Part shown: piece after piece, positions 9,081 to 18,105 of the stretch | Numbering within the stretch: the stretch's first letter is position 1 | Layout of the letters: each line of letters starts with the position of its first letter | From: Actinomadura rudentiformis | Lineage (GTDB): Bacteria; Actinomycetota; Actinomycetes; Streptosporangiales; Streptosporangiaceae | DNA length: 64,000 nt | NCBI RefSeq assembly: GCF_008923185.1 | Contig: NZ_WBMT01000023.1 | Span: 124,001 to 188,000, forward strand | Reading direction: 5' to 3' | Program-made: the position numbers and the translations under genes | Notes under the pieces: model-generated | What the model was told of the DNA's origin: nothing | Database searches by the model: none | What the model saw: the letters and a program-made list of their open reading frames with translations, nothing else

Positions 9081-12000
9081 AGGTAGAGGCCGTATCGCTC
9101 GGCCTCGGGGCCGGTCGTGGGCGGGAGGTCCTCGGGCCGCAGGGTGAGGATCTCGGCGTCGTCGGGGCGGTCGGCTGCGGTGATGCGCGTGGCCTGGTTG
9201 GCGATGGCGGCGTCCAGCAGGTTGCGCATGAGACGGCCGTTGCCGAACGTGGGGCCGCGCTCGGCGCGCGCCAGCAGCGTGCGGAGGGCGTCGGTCGTCT
9301 CGGGGGCGAGGGTGAGGCCCTCGGCGGCCGTGAGGTGCTCGAAGATGGCGACCAGTTCGGAGCCCGAGTAGTCGGGGAAGCGCAGCCGCTTGGGGAAGCG
9401 GGACTCAAGGCCCGAGTTGGCGGCGAGGAAGGCGGCCATCTCGCGTTCGTAGCCCGCTGCGATGACCAGGAGGTCGCCGCGGTAGTCCTCCATCAGCTTG
9501 ACCAGGGTGGCGATGGCCTCGCGCCCGTACGAGTCGTTGTCGGCGGTGAGCGAGTACGCCTCGTCGATGAACAGCACCCCGCCGAGGGCCTGTTCGACGG
9601 CGGCCTGGACCTTGGGTGCGGTCTGGCCGAGGTAGGCGCCGACGAGGTCGTTCCGGCCGACCTCGACCAGATGACCGGACGAGAGCAGCCCGAGCTGCGC
9701 GTAGATGCGGGCGATCAGCCGGGCCACGGTCGTCTTGGCGGTGCCGGGGTTGCCGGTGAAGACCATGTGGCGGGTCGGGACCGTCACGGGCTGGCCGGCC
9801 TCGCGGCGGAGCTCGGCGCTGCGGGCCTCGGCGACGAGCTTGCGGACCTCGGTCTTGATCTCGGTGAGCCCGATGAGGCCGTCGAGCTCGGCGATCGGAT
9901 CGCTGGCGGGGACGCTGCGCGTGGTGCCGGACAGGGAGGGCGGGAAGTCCTCGGGCCGGAGCTCGGCGAGCTGCTCCGGGGTCGCCTTCTTCAGCTCGAC
10001 GACCCGCCGTGACTGGAGCGCCGTGGCGCGTTCGCACAGGTTGCGCATCAGGCGGGCGTTGCCGAACGAGCGGCCGCGCGGCGTGCGGCGCAGCAGGTCG
10101 GTGATCTTCTCGCGCGCCCCGGCGGTGAGCTCGAGTCCGGCCTCGGCGGCGAACGCGGCGAAGATGGTGACGAGCTCGTCGTCGGTGAAGTCCGGGAACC
10201 GGATCGTGGTCGGGAACCGCGAGGCCAGTCCCGGGTCGGAGGCGATGAAGCGCTGCATCTCGCGTTCGTAGCCCGCGACGATCACCACGAGGTCCTCGCG
10301 GTGGTCCTCCATCATCTTCACCAGCTCGGCGATCGCCTCGGCGCCGTAGTCGCCGTCGTAGTCCGCCTGGGTGAGCGAGTACGCCTCGTCGATGAAGAGC
10401 ACGCCGCCGACCGCGCGCTGGACCACGGCGCGGGTCTTGACCGCGGTCTCTCCCAGGTACTCGCCGATGAGCTCGGCCCGCGACGCCTCCACCAGGTGCC
10501 CCGACGAGAGGACGCCAAGATCCTTGTAGATGCGGGCGAGGAGCCGTGCCACGACGGTCTTGCCGGTGCCGGGGTTGCCGGTGAAGACCATGTGCCGGGC
10601 GGGCATCGTCACGGGCAGGCCTGAGTCGCGGCGAAGCTGCGCGGCCCGCGCCCCGGCCACCAGCAGCTCGATCTCGTGCTTGACGGGGGCGAGCCCGGTG
10701 AGGGCGGCGAGCTCGGCCTGCGGGTCGCTCGGCGATCCGGCGGCGTCGAACGTGGCCGGGATGTCGGCGCGCTTGACGACGAGCTCGCCGCCCGGCTCGG
10801 TGCGTGCCCGCACGGCGTCCACCACCATGTCGGCGAGCAGGTGCGCCAGCCGCGCGTTCCGCAGGTTGCGTACGGGAGGGGTCTTGACGAGCAACTGCCC
10901 GGCGGCGGTGAGCGCGCGCTTGTGGGCGCGGGCGCCGCGCTGGTGCACGGCGCGGTTGAAGAGCTCGGCGTATCCCTCGGCGGTGAACGCCTGCGTGCGG
11001 GCCTTCTTGAACCGCAGCGACAGGCCGGGGTTGACCTCGCGGATCCGCTGGTCGCCGCCCGTCTCGCAGAGCGCCACGACGTGCAGGCCGTCGAAGACGT
11101 CCAGGACCCGGTGCAGCTCCTCCAGGATGGCCTCGCCGCTGCGCGGGTCGCGCGACATGTCGTCGAGCCCGTCGATGACGAGCAGGTTGGCGCCGTTGCA
11201 GTCACGGGCGTCGATGTAGAGGCTGTTGGTCGCGCTCGCCACGGTCTTCCCGGCGAAGAAGTCGTCGGCCAGCCACACCGGCGGTCCGGTGATCCCGCGG
11301 TCGTGCAGCAGCCGCGCGATCTCCTGGGCGGCGTCGCGCTTGCCGGTGCCGTCCGGCCCGGCCAGCAGCAGCCGTACCGGCTCGGTGCCGCCGTCGGCGA
11401 TCTCCTCCAGCGCCGCCACGACCTCGGGCTGGCCGACCAGCCCGGCGCCGACCTCCGCCCTCCGCTTGGCCTTGGCCGTCCGCGCCGGAGCGTCGCTCAG
11501 CGAGTTGGCGAGCGGGTTGAGGACGGTACGGCGCGGCGCGTACAGCCGCCGCAGGTCCATCTGGAACTGGTTGACCGGCACCCACACCGGGCTCGGCAGG
11601 TCGGCCACGTCGGGAAGGCCCTGCACCACGCCCGTGAACCGCACCGACATGTCCAGCCAGGCCCGGCACTCGTCCGCGGCGCCCGCCCCCAGGCTGCGGC
11701 CCAGCCACGCCCTTGCCTGCCGGAACCACTCGGCCGGCTGGAAGTCCTCGCGGATGACGGCGAACCGTTCGAGCAGTTCGCCGTAACGATCCTCGTTCAG
11801 CACGGCCGACAGCTCCGCCGGGACCTGATCCACTTCCGCCTGCAACACCAGGTGCGCGAGCAGGTCGAGATCGGGTTCGTCGTGCGGGGCCACCTCCCGC
11901 AGGTGCGCGTGGACGGCCAGCAGCCCTTGGCACACCCATTCCAGATAGCCGATCGGCCCGCTCAGCTCGGGCAGGACCGCGAGGATCTCATCGTCGGCGT

Positions 12001-12556
12001 GGGCGAGCCAGGCCGCGTGCTGCTCGGCCACGGTCGCCTCCAGATCCAGGTCTGGAGGCGGGTCGTCGTACAGCTTGATCAGCGCCTGCCGCCGCTTTTC
12101 CAGCGGTTCCAGGCCCTCCAGGACGTCGAGCGACTCCCGGGCGAGGTCGAGGGCGAGGCCCGGGTCGGGTGACTCCCGCAGCCAGTCCACCGGCCGGAAC
12201 GAGCCGGGACCGGCCCCCCACTGGGTCGGCTTGCGCTGCGGCTCGGCGGGCGGGTCGTGGTAGGGGCCCAGGATCTCGCGGTCCAGCATCGAATGGGAGC
12301 CGCCCACGATCGCGGCCGAGCCGCACAGGAAGTCGACGGTGAGGAGCAGGTCCGCGGCGACGAGCGGGGTGGGACCGGCGAGCATCCCGTGCCGGTCGGT
12401 GGTCAGCCCGGCGCAGCGCTGGTCCTTGACGAGCCTGTCGACGCGCGACCTGATCTCCTCGAAGAGCCCGTCCGGCACCCGCCACGGCCCGTGCGCGTAC
12501 ACGTCGAGCACCGGCTCGTCGCTCACCAGCAGTTCGAGGTGCTCCGGCAGCGCCAC
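9077..12556 (-). CDS. Triple-module AAA+ ATPase with two CbbX/SpoVK-type domains
   Basis: 1159 residues. Residues 1-370 are helical and unassigned. A first, divergent AAA module has P-loop GPDGTGKR near residue 400 and Walker B LLVIDGLDD. Two CbbX-like modules follow, about 620-880 and 895-1155: GNPGTGKT near 660 and GNPGTAKT near 937, each with GGVLFIDEAYSL, a sensor stretch VIVAGYERE or VIAAGYERE, and arginine-finger-containing SRFPTTIRFPDF or SRFPKRLRFPDY. The third P-loop has Ala where Gly is usual. CbbX and EccA relatives remodel protein complexes. GTG at 12556 has GGAGG five bases upstream. It stands alone, divergent from pyruvate carboxylase; the substrate is unknown. Confidence 0.9.
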   Translation of the reverse strand: MALPEHLELLVSDEPVLDVYAHGPWRVPDGLFEEIRSRVDRLVKDQRCAGLTTDRHGMLAGPTPLVAADLLLTVDFLCGSAAIVGGSHSMLDREILGPYHDPPAEPQRKPTQWGAGPGSFRPVDWLRESPDPGLALDLARESLDVLEGLEPLEKRRQALIKLYDDPPPDLDLEATVAEQHAAWLAHADDEILAVLPELSGPIGYLEWVCQGLLAVHAHLREVAPHDEPDLDLLAHLVLQAEVDQVPAELSAVLNEDRYGELLERFAVIREDFQPAEWFRQARAWLGRSLGAGAADECRAWLDMSVRFTGVVQGLPDVADLPSPVWVPVNQFQMDLRRLYAPRRTVLNPLANSLSDAPARTAKAKRRAEVGAGLVGQPEVVAALEEIADGGTEPVRLLLAGPDGTGKRDAAQEIARLLHDRGITGPPVWLADDFFAGKTVASATNSLYIDARDCNGANLLVIDGLDDMSRDPRSGEAILEELHRVLDVFDGLHVVALCETGGDQRIREVNPGLSLRFKKARTQAFTAEGYAELFNRAVHQRGARAHKRALTAAGQLLVKTPPVRNLRNARLAHLLADMVVDAVRARTEPGGELVVKRADIPATFDAAGSPSDPQAELAALTGLAPVKHEIELLVAGARAAQLRRDSGLPVTMPARHMVFTGNPGTGKTVVARLLARIYKDLGVLSSGHLVEASRAELIGEYLGETAVKTRAVVQRAVGGVLFIDEAYSLTQADYDGDYGAEAIAELVKMMEDHREDLVVIVAGYEREMQRFIASDPGLASRFPTTIRFPDFTDDELVTIFAAFAAEAGLELTAGAREKITDLLRRTPRGRSFGNARLMRNLCERATALQSRRVVELKKATPEQLAELRPEDFPPSLSGTTRSVPASDPIAELDGLIGLTEIKTEVRKLVAEARSAELRREAGQPVTVPTRHMVFTGNPGTAKTTVARLIARIYAQLGLLSSGHLVEVGRNDLVGAYLGQTAPKVQAAVEQALGGVLFIDEAYSLTADNDSYGREAIATLVKLMEDYRGDLLVIAAGYEREMAAFLAANSGLESRFPKRLRFPDYSGSELVAIFEHLTAAEGLTLAPETTDALRTLLARAERGPTFGNGRLMRNLLDAAIANQATRITAADRPDDAEILTLRPEDLPPTTGPEAERYGLYL

Positions 12557-12866
12557 ACGTTCCTCCCCGCAGGATCAACGGCACCCGAAACGGGCCCCCG
12601 TCGTATCAATCGGTGCAAAAGCCTAGGGGTTACGCGGTGTCAAGGTGTCGGTTCGGTGACAAGGTGTGGTTCCGATGCAGCTCACGAACGAACGTGTGTT
12701 TTTTCCGCCTTGCGAGATCTTGTGGTTTGTTCGCATTCCGGGCGAGTGCGATCACGAGGCGGCACCTACTCAACTGGGTACGTCGTAGTCGCAGGGTCAT
12801 TAGTTGCAGGGTTCATTAGTCGCAGGTCTGCCACTCGCCGGAGCACACCATCTGGGAGAAGATGCC
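12557..12866. promoter_or_regulatory. 310-bp divergent intergenic region
   Basis: This separates the AAA+ gene from pyruvate carboxylase. It is less GC-rich than its surroundings and should hold both promoters. An imperfect direct repeat (CAAGGTGTCGGTTC near 12641 and CAAGGTGTGGTTC near 12660) and the short tandem array at 12786-12827 are visible. No coding frame with a ribosome site was found. Confidence 0.6.
12786..12827. repeat. Tandem repeat, three units of 11-16 bp
   Basis: TAGTCGCAGGGTCAT, TAGTTGCAGGGTTCAT and TAGTCGCAGGT follow each other directly, ending 39 bp before the pyruvate carboxylase start, probably within its leader. It resembles the other short slippage-type duplications in this window. 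Confidence 0.8.
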
Positions 12867-15800
12867 GTGATCAGGAAGTTGCTCGTCGCCAACCGGGGCG
12901 AGATCGCCGTCCGGGCGTTCCGTGCCGCCTACGAACTCGGCATCGCCAGCGTGGCGGTGTACGCGTACGAGGACCGGTTCTCACTGCACCGGCAGAAGGC
13001 CGACGAGGCGTACGAGATCGGCGAGCACGGGCATCCGGTGCGTGCTTACCTCGATGTGGACGGCATCATCGCGACCGCGCTCCGGGTCGGTGCCGACGCG
13101 ATCTATCCCGGCTACGGGTTCCTGTCGGAGAGCCCCGAGCTGGCGGAGAAGTGCGAGCGCAACGGCCTGACGTTCGTGGGGCCGCCGAGCTCGGCGCTGC
13201 GGCTGGCGGGCAACAAGATCGAGGCGGTCGCCGCCGCGCGGCGGGCGGGGCTGCCAGTGCTGCGCTCGCTGACTCCGGCGGAGGGCGAGGAGCTGGCGGT
13301 GGCCGATGACGTCGGCTTCCCGCTCTTTGTGAAGGCCGCGGCGGGAGGCGGCGGGCGCGGGCTGCGGCGGGTCGACCGGCGCGAGGACCTTGAGGCGGCC
13401 GTCGACACGGCGCGGCGCGAGGCGCAGAGCGCGTTCGGCGACCCGACCGTGTTCCTGGAGCAGGCCGTGGACCATCCGCGCCACATCGAGGTGCAGGTGC
13501 TGGCCGATGGCGGCGGGCACACCGTGCATCTGCGCGAGCGTGACTGTTCCGTGCAGCGGCGCCACCAGAAGGTCGTCGAGATCGCCCCGGCGCCGCAGCT
13601 GGACGAGGCCGTGGCCGAACGGCTGTGCGCCGACGCCGTCGCGTTCGCCCGCGAGATCGGCTACGTGAACGCGGGCACGGTCGAGTTCCTCGTCGACGAC
13701 GCAGGACGCCACGTCTTCATCGAGATGAACCCGCGCATCCAGGTCGAGCACACCGTGACCGAGGAGGTCACCGGTGTCGACCTGGTGCAGAGCCAGCTGC
13801 GCATCGCGGGCGGCGAGACCCTGGACGACCTGCGCATCTCCCAGGACGACATCACGGTCTCCGGATTCGCCGTGCAGTGCCGCATCACCACCGAGGACCC
13901 GGCCAACGACTTCCGGCCGGACACCGGCAAGATCTCGGCGTACCGTTCGCCCGGCGGCGCCGGAGTGCGGCTCGACACCGGCACCACCCACGCGGGCGCC
14001 ATCGTCACGCCGCACTTCGACTCGCTGCTGGTCAAGCTGACGTGCCGCGGCCGCACGTTCGAGGACGCGGTACGGCGGGCCCGCCGCGCAGTTGCCGAGT
14101 TCCGCATCCGGGGCGTCGCCACCAACATCCCGTTCCTCCAGGCGTTGCTGGACGAGCCGGACTTCCGCACGGGCGGCGTCACCACCGCCTACATCGCCGA
14201 GCACCCCGAGCTGCTGACCGCGCGGTCGAGTGGCGACCGTGCCACCCGCCTCGTCCGCTACCTCGCCGACGTCACGGTCAACAAGCCGCACGGCGAGGCG
14301 CCGACCGATCTCGACCCCGCGACCAAGCTTCCGGAACTCGACCTGTCCGTCCCGGTGATCGAGGGCTCGCGTGACCGGCTGCTCGCGCTCGGGCCGCAGG
14401 GATTCGCCACGGCGCTGCGCGCACAGCAGAGCCTCGCGGTCACCGACACCACGTTCCGTGACGCGCACCAGTCTCTGCTCGCGACGCGCGTGCGAACGTT
14501 CGACCTCCTCAAGGCGGCGCCCTACCTCGCGCGCATGACTCCGCAACTGCTCTCACTCGAAGCGTGGGGCGGCGCCACGTACGACGTCGCTCTGCGCTTC
14601 CTCGGGGAGTCGCCTTGGGAGCGGCTCGCCCAGATCCGGGAGGCCGCTCCCAACCTGTGCATCCAGATGTTGCTGCGCGGCGCCAACACCGTCGGCTACA
14701 CGCCCTACCCGGACTCGGTCGCGCGCGCGTTCGTCACCGAGGCGGCCCGTACCGGCGTCGAAATCTTCCGAGTGTTCGACGCGCTGAACGACGTGGACCG
14801 CATGCGCCCGGCCATCGACGCGGTACTGCAGACGCACGCCCTCGTTGAAGGCACGCTCTGCTACACCGGTGACCTGTCAGATCCGGGCGAAGAGCTCTAC
14901 ACGCTCGACTATTACCTGCGCCTGGCCGAGGAGCTCGTCGGTACGGGCGTCCATGTGCTGTGCATCAAGGACATGGCCGGCCTGCTGCGCGCACCCGCCG
15001 CCCGCACGCTCGTGACGGCGCTGCGTGAACGCTTCGACCTGCCCGTTCACCTGCACACCCACGACACCGCCGGCGGGCAACTCGCCACCTACCTCGCGGC
15101 CGTCGAGGCCGGCGTGGACGCGATCGACGGCGCTGCGGCGCCGCTGTCGGGGACAACGAGCCAGCCCCCGCTGCAGGCCATCGTCGCGCACACCGACTTC
15201 ACCGACCGGGCCACCGGCCTCGATCTCAACTCCCTCACTGCGCTGGAGCCCTACTGGGAGGCCGTCCGCAAGCTCTACGCGCCTTTCGAGATGGGCCTGC
15301 CCTCGCCGACCGGTCGCGTCTACCGGCACGAGATCCCCGGCGGCCAGCTGTCCAACCTGCGGCAGCAGGCGGTCGCGCTCGGTCTCGGCGACCGGTTCGA
15401 GGAGATCGAGCGGCTGTACGCGGCGGCCGACCGCATCCTCGGCCGGCTGGTGAAGGTCACGCCGTCGAGCAAGGTCGTCGGCGATCTGGCGCTGCACCTG
15501 GTCGCGGCGGGCGCCGACCCCGACGACTTCGCCGCGCATCCCGAGCGCTACGACATCCCCGACAGCGTGATCGGCTTCCTGAACGGCGAGCTGGGTGACC
15601 CGCCGGGCGGCTGGCCCGAGCCGTTCCGGAGCACCGCGCTCGCCGGGCGGCAGTTCACCCCCGCGCGGGCCGAGCTCACGGGCGCCGAGGAGAAGGCGCT
15701 CGCGGGGCCCGAGGTCCGCGACACCCTCGACCAGCTCCTCTTCCCCGCCCCGGCGAAGGAGTACCGCGAGGCCCGCGCCGCGTACGGCGACCTGTCGCTG

Positions 15801-16238
15801 CTGCCGACGGCGGCGTTCCTCTACGGCCTGCGCCCCGGCCAGGAGATCTCGTTCGATCTCGAACCCGGCGTCCGGGTGCTGGCCATGCTGGAGGCCGTCG
15901 GCGAGATCGACGAGGCGGGCGTCCGGCAGGTCATCTGCACGGTGAACGGCCAGCTGCGGACGTTGTCGGTCCGGGACAAGTCCGTCGTCTCCGACGCCCC
16001 GCCGGTCGAACGCGCCGACCCGAACGAGCCCGGGCACGTCGCCGCCCCGTTCGACGGCTCGGTGACCCTGCGCGTGGCCAAGGGCGACGAGGTCGCGGCC
16101 GGGGACGTCGTCGCCACCATCGAGGCGATGAAGATGGAGGCCGCGATCACCGCGCCCGTCGGGGGCACGGTGGCCCGGCTCGCCGTTCCCGAGGTCACCC
16201 CCGTCCAGGCCGGCGACCTCCTCATCGTCGTCACCTAG
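12867..16238 (+). CDS. pyc: Pyruvate carboxylase
   Basis: 1123 residues, the normal length for the single-chain enzyme, which makes oxaloacetate from pyruvate, bicarbonate and ATP in the cytoplasm to refill the TCA cycle. Domains in order: biotin carboxylase (residues 1-455; start IRKLLVANRGEIAVRAFRA, ATP loop GGGGRGLR, MNPRIQVEHTVTE); carboxyltransferase (about 530-800; DTTFRDAHQSLLATRVR, HTHDTAGG); linking PYC_OADA region; and biotinyl domain with Lys1089 in EAMKMEA. GTG at 12867 has GGGAG eight bases upstream; an earlier frame from 12804 lacks one and would add non-conserved residues. It appears monocistronic and converges on a TetR gene. Confidence 0.97.
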   Translation: MIRKLLVANRGEIAVRAFRAAYELGIASVAVYAYEDRFSLHRQKADEAYEIGEHGHPVRAYLDVDGIIATALRVGADAIYPGYGFLSESPELAEKCERNGLTFVGPPSSALRLAGNKIEAVAAARRAGLPVLRSLTPAEGEELAVADDVGFPLFVKAAAGGGGRGLRRVDRREDLEAAVDTARREAQSAFGDPTVFLEQAVDHPRHIEVQVLADGGGHTVHLRERDCSVQRRHQKVVEIAPAPQLDEAVAERLCADAVAFAREIGYVNAGTVEFLVDDAGRHVFIEMNPRIQVEHTVTEEVTGVDLVQSQLRIAGGETLDDLRISQDDITVSGFAVQCRITTEDPANDFRPDTGKISAYRSPGGAGVRLDTGTTHAGAIVTPHFDSLLVKLTCRGRTFEDAVRRARRAVAEFRIRGVATNIPFLQALLDEPDFRTGGVTTAYIAEHPELLTARSSGDRATRLVRYLADVTVNKPHGEAPTDLDPATKLPELDLSVPVIEGSRDRLLALGPQGFATALRAQQSLAVTDTTFRDAHQSLLATRVRTFDLLKAAPYLARMTPQLLSLEAWGGATYDVALRFLGESPWERLAQIREAAPNLCIQMLLRGANTVGYTPYPDSVARAFVTEAARTGVEIFRVFDALNDVDRMRPAIDAVLQTHALVEGTLCYTGDLSDPGEELYTLDYYLRLAEELVGTGVHVLCIKDMAGLLRAPAARTLVTALRERFDLPVHLHTHDTAGGQLATYLAAVEAGVDAIDGAAAPLSGTTSQPPLQAIVAHTDFTDRATGLDLNSLTALEPYWEAVRKLYAPFEMGLPSPTGRVYRHEIPGGQLSNLRQQAVALGLGDRFEEIERLYAAADRILGRLVKVTPSSKVVGDLALHLVAAGADPDDFAAHPERYDIPDSVIGFLNGELGDPPGGWPEPFRSTALAGRQFTPARAELTGAEEKALAGPEVRDTLDQLLFPAPAKEYREARAAYGDLSLLPTAAFLYGLRPGQEISFDLEPGVRVLAMLEAVGEIDEAGVRQVICTVNGQLRTLSVRDKSVVSDAPPVERADPNEPGHVAAPFDGSVTLRVAKGDEVAAGDVVATIEAMKMEAAITAPVGGTVARLAVPEVTPVQAGDLLIVVT

Positions 16239-16328
16239 CCACCGATCACCTCGCGTCGTGCGGTCCGGCGCCGTCGAGGTGTGGAAAGGTTTCCCCACCC
16301 AGGTCGTGCCCGCAACCGGCGGGTCGGC

Positions 16329-16970
16329 TCATCGGGTGCGGACGGCGTAGGCACCGAGCGAGGGTTCGAGCGCGGCGAAGGCGATGGCGGCGTCCTCGGC
16401 CAGCGCGGCGGCGATCTTCTCGTTCGGCTGTCCCTCGACGGTGCGCCGCAACGTCTCCTCGAACAGCACCCGGTGGACGCCGCCCAGCTGGGCGGCGGCC
16501 ACCCGGGGCAGGATCGCGCCGGGCCCGGCACCGGTCTCCTTGGCCAGCGCGGTGGCCAGGGCGGCTTCACGTTCCTCATGGAACTCGCGCAGCCGGGCGA
16601 CCAGCGCCGGGCTGCCGATGATCATCCGGGCGAACTCGGGACCGGAGAAGCCGATCACCGGGTCGCGTGCCGCGATCGCGGCGAGGTGGGCGCGGCGCAG
16701 CGCGTCCAGCGCCGATTCGCCGGGCTCGCGCTCGCGCACGGTGCGCGCGAGCGACTCCACGAACACCTCGTGCAGGTCGAGGGCCAGGTCCTCCTTGCGC
16801 GGGAAGTAGTTGGTGACGGTCATCTTGGCCACCTGCGCCGCCGCCGCGACGTCGGCGATCGTCACCTTGTCGAAGCCCCGTTCCAGGAAGAGCCGGGTGG
16901 CCTGATGAGAGATGTTCTCCCTGGTCTGCTGCTTCTTGAGCTCCCGGAGGCCCATCGGTTGTGCGCTCAT
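16329..16970 (-). CDS. TetR family transcriptional regulator
   Basis: 213 residues. HTH at about residues 15-62: ISHQATRLFLERGFDKVTIADVAAAAQVAKMTVTNYFPRKEDL, then a helical effector domain (TetR_C type). The gene diverges from the sigma-factor gene, and the 50 bp between holds a TTGACA/TAAATT promoter flanked and overlapped by matching palindromes (16993-17041). The simplest reading is that this protein represses itself and the sigma factor until an unknown ligand binds. Confidence 0.92.
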   Translation of the reverse strand: MSAQPMGLRELKKQQTRENISHQATRLFLERGFDKVTIADVAAAAQVAKMTVTNYFPRKEDLALDLHEVFVESLARTVREREPGESALDALRRAHLAAIAARDPVIGFSGPEFARMIIGSPALVARLREFHEEREAALATALAKETGAGPGAILPRVAAAQLGGVHRVLFEETLRRTVEGQPNEKIAAALAEDAAIAFAALEPSLGAYAVRTR

Positions 16971-16992
16971 GCGGCCACGATACCTCAGCTCG

Positions 16993-17041
16993 ACCTAAAT
17001 TTGGTGTTGACATATTTCTATGTCTGACCTAAATTTAGGTC
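16993..17041 (+). promoter_or_regulatory. Sigma-gene promoter with overlapping operators
   Basis: TTGACA (17007-17012), a 17-bp spacer and TAAATT (17030-17035) form a near-consensus promoter reading toward the sigma gene. The perfect 16-bp palindrome GACCTAAATTTAGGTC (17026-17041) covers the -10 element. A one-base-shorter copy, ACCTAAATTTGGT, lies at 16993-17005, and a second inverted repeat, GACATA-TTTC-TATGTC (17009-17024), lies between. Repression by the divergent TetR protein is strongly suggested. Confidence 0.75.
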
Positions 17042-17106
17042 ATCCGGGAATCATCCACCGTTCCCGGGCGTTCCACACAACCGTCGCCCAGGGGAAGGAA
17101 CCGCTT

Positions 17107-18090
17107 TTGAGCGCAACCGTCCGTACCACTCGCACCGCCAGCACCACGACCATGGTTTCTTCCGGTGACCCGGTGAAGGACTACCTCAAGCAGATCGGGC
17201 GCACCCCGCTGCTCACGGCTGAGCAGGAAGTCGAGCTGGGCGGGCGCATCGAGGCGGGCAGGCTCGCTCAGGAGCGTCTCGACGCTGTGGACGGCTCACA
17301 GGACGGCTCGCAGGGCGAGTCGCTCAGCCCGGCCGAGCGCCACCGGCTGGAGCTGGCCGTCGCCGACGGGCTCCGCGCCAAGGACCACATGGTCGAGGCC
17401 AACCTGCGGCTCGTCGTGTCGATCGCCAAGCGCTACGCGGGCGGCGGCCTGCCCCTCCTGGATCTGATCCAGGAGGGCACCATCGGCATGATGCGCGCGG
17501 TGGAGAAGTTCGACCACCACCGCGGCCTGAAGTTCTCCACGTACGCCACCTGGTGGATCAAGCAGGCGGTCGGCCGCGCGCTGGCCGACCAGAGCCGCAC
17601 CATCCGCATTCCCGCGCACGTCGTCGAGGTCCTCAACAAGGTGACCCGCACCCAGCGGCAGATGTTGCAGGATCTGGGCCGCGAACCCACCCACGAGGAG
17701 CTCGCGGCCGAGCTCGACCTCACCGCCGAGAAGGTCGAGCAGGTGCTCAAGTACGGCCGCGAGCCGATCTCACTGCACACCCCGTTCGGTGAGGACGGCG
17801 ACGGAGAGCTCGGCGACATCATCGAGGACGACGGGCCCGACCCGGCCGACGCCATCGCCACGTCCCTGCTGCGCGACCAGCTCGACGCGGTGCTGGAGAC
17901 GCTCACCGAACGGGAGGCGGGCGTGATCTCGCTGCGGTTCGGGCTGAACGACGGCGAGCCCAAGACCCTCGACGAGGTCGGCAAGGTCTACGGGGTCACG
18001 CGCGAGCGCATCCGCCAGATCGAGTCCAAGGGAATGCACAAGCTCCGTCACCCCTCCCGCACCCGCACCCTCGCCGACCTGCTCACCTAG
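17107..18090 (+). CDS. RNA polymerase sigma factor, group 2 sigma-70 (SigA/SigB-like)
   Basis: 327 residues. Region 1.2 (SGDPVKDYLKQIGRTPLLTAEQEVELGGRI), region 2 (NLRLVVSIAKRY, LDLIQEGTIGMMRAVEKFD, KFSTYATWWIKQAVGRAL), region 3 and region 4 (LTEREAGVISLRFGLNDGE, VTRERIRQIESKGMHKLRHP) are all present. It lacks the long region 1.1 of the housekeeping sigma, so it is a non-essential group-2 factor. The start is TTG at 17107 with AAGGA seven bases upstream; a frame from 17020 begins inside the promoter. The operator over its -10 box ties it to the divergent TetR. No anti-sigma factor is adjacent. Confidence 0.93.
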   Translation: MSATVRTTRTASTTTMVSSGDPVKDYLKQIGRTPLLTAEQEVELGGRIEAGRLAQERLDAVDGSQDGSQGESLSPAERHRLELAVADGLRAKDHMVEANLRLVVSIAKRYAGGGLPLLDLIQEGTIGMMRAVEKFDHHRGLKFSTYATWWIKQAVGRALADQSRTIRIPAHVVEVLNKVTRTQRQMLQDLGREPTHEELAAELDLTAEKVEQVLKYGREPISLHTPFGEDGDGELGDIIEDDGPDPADAIATSLLRDQLDAVLETLTEREAGVISLRFGLNDGEPKTLDEVGKVYGVTRERIRQIESKGMHKLRHPSRTRTLADLLT

Positions 18091-18105
18091 TGGGTGGCGC
18101 CACGC

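Noticed and set aside
16250..16310. Short palindrome GGAAAGGTTTCC after pyruvate carboxylase as a terminator
   Set aside because: Stem of only five pairs with no supporting sequence; too weak to call.
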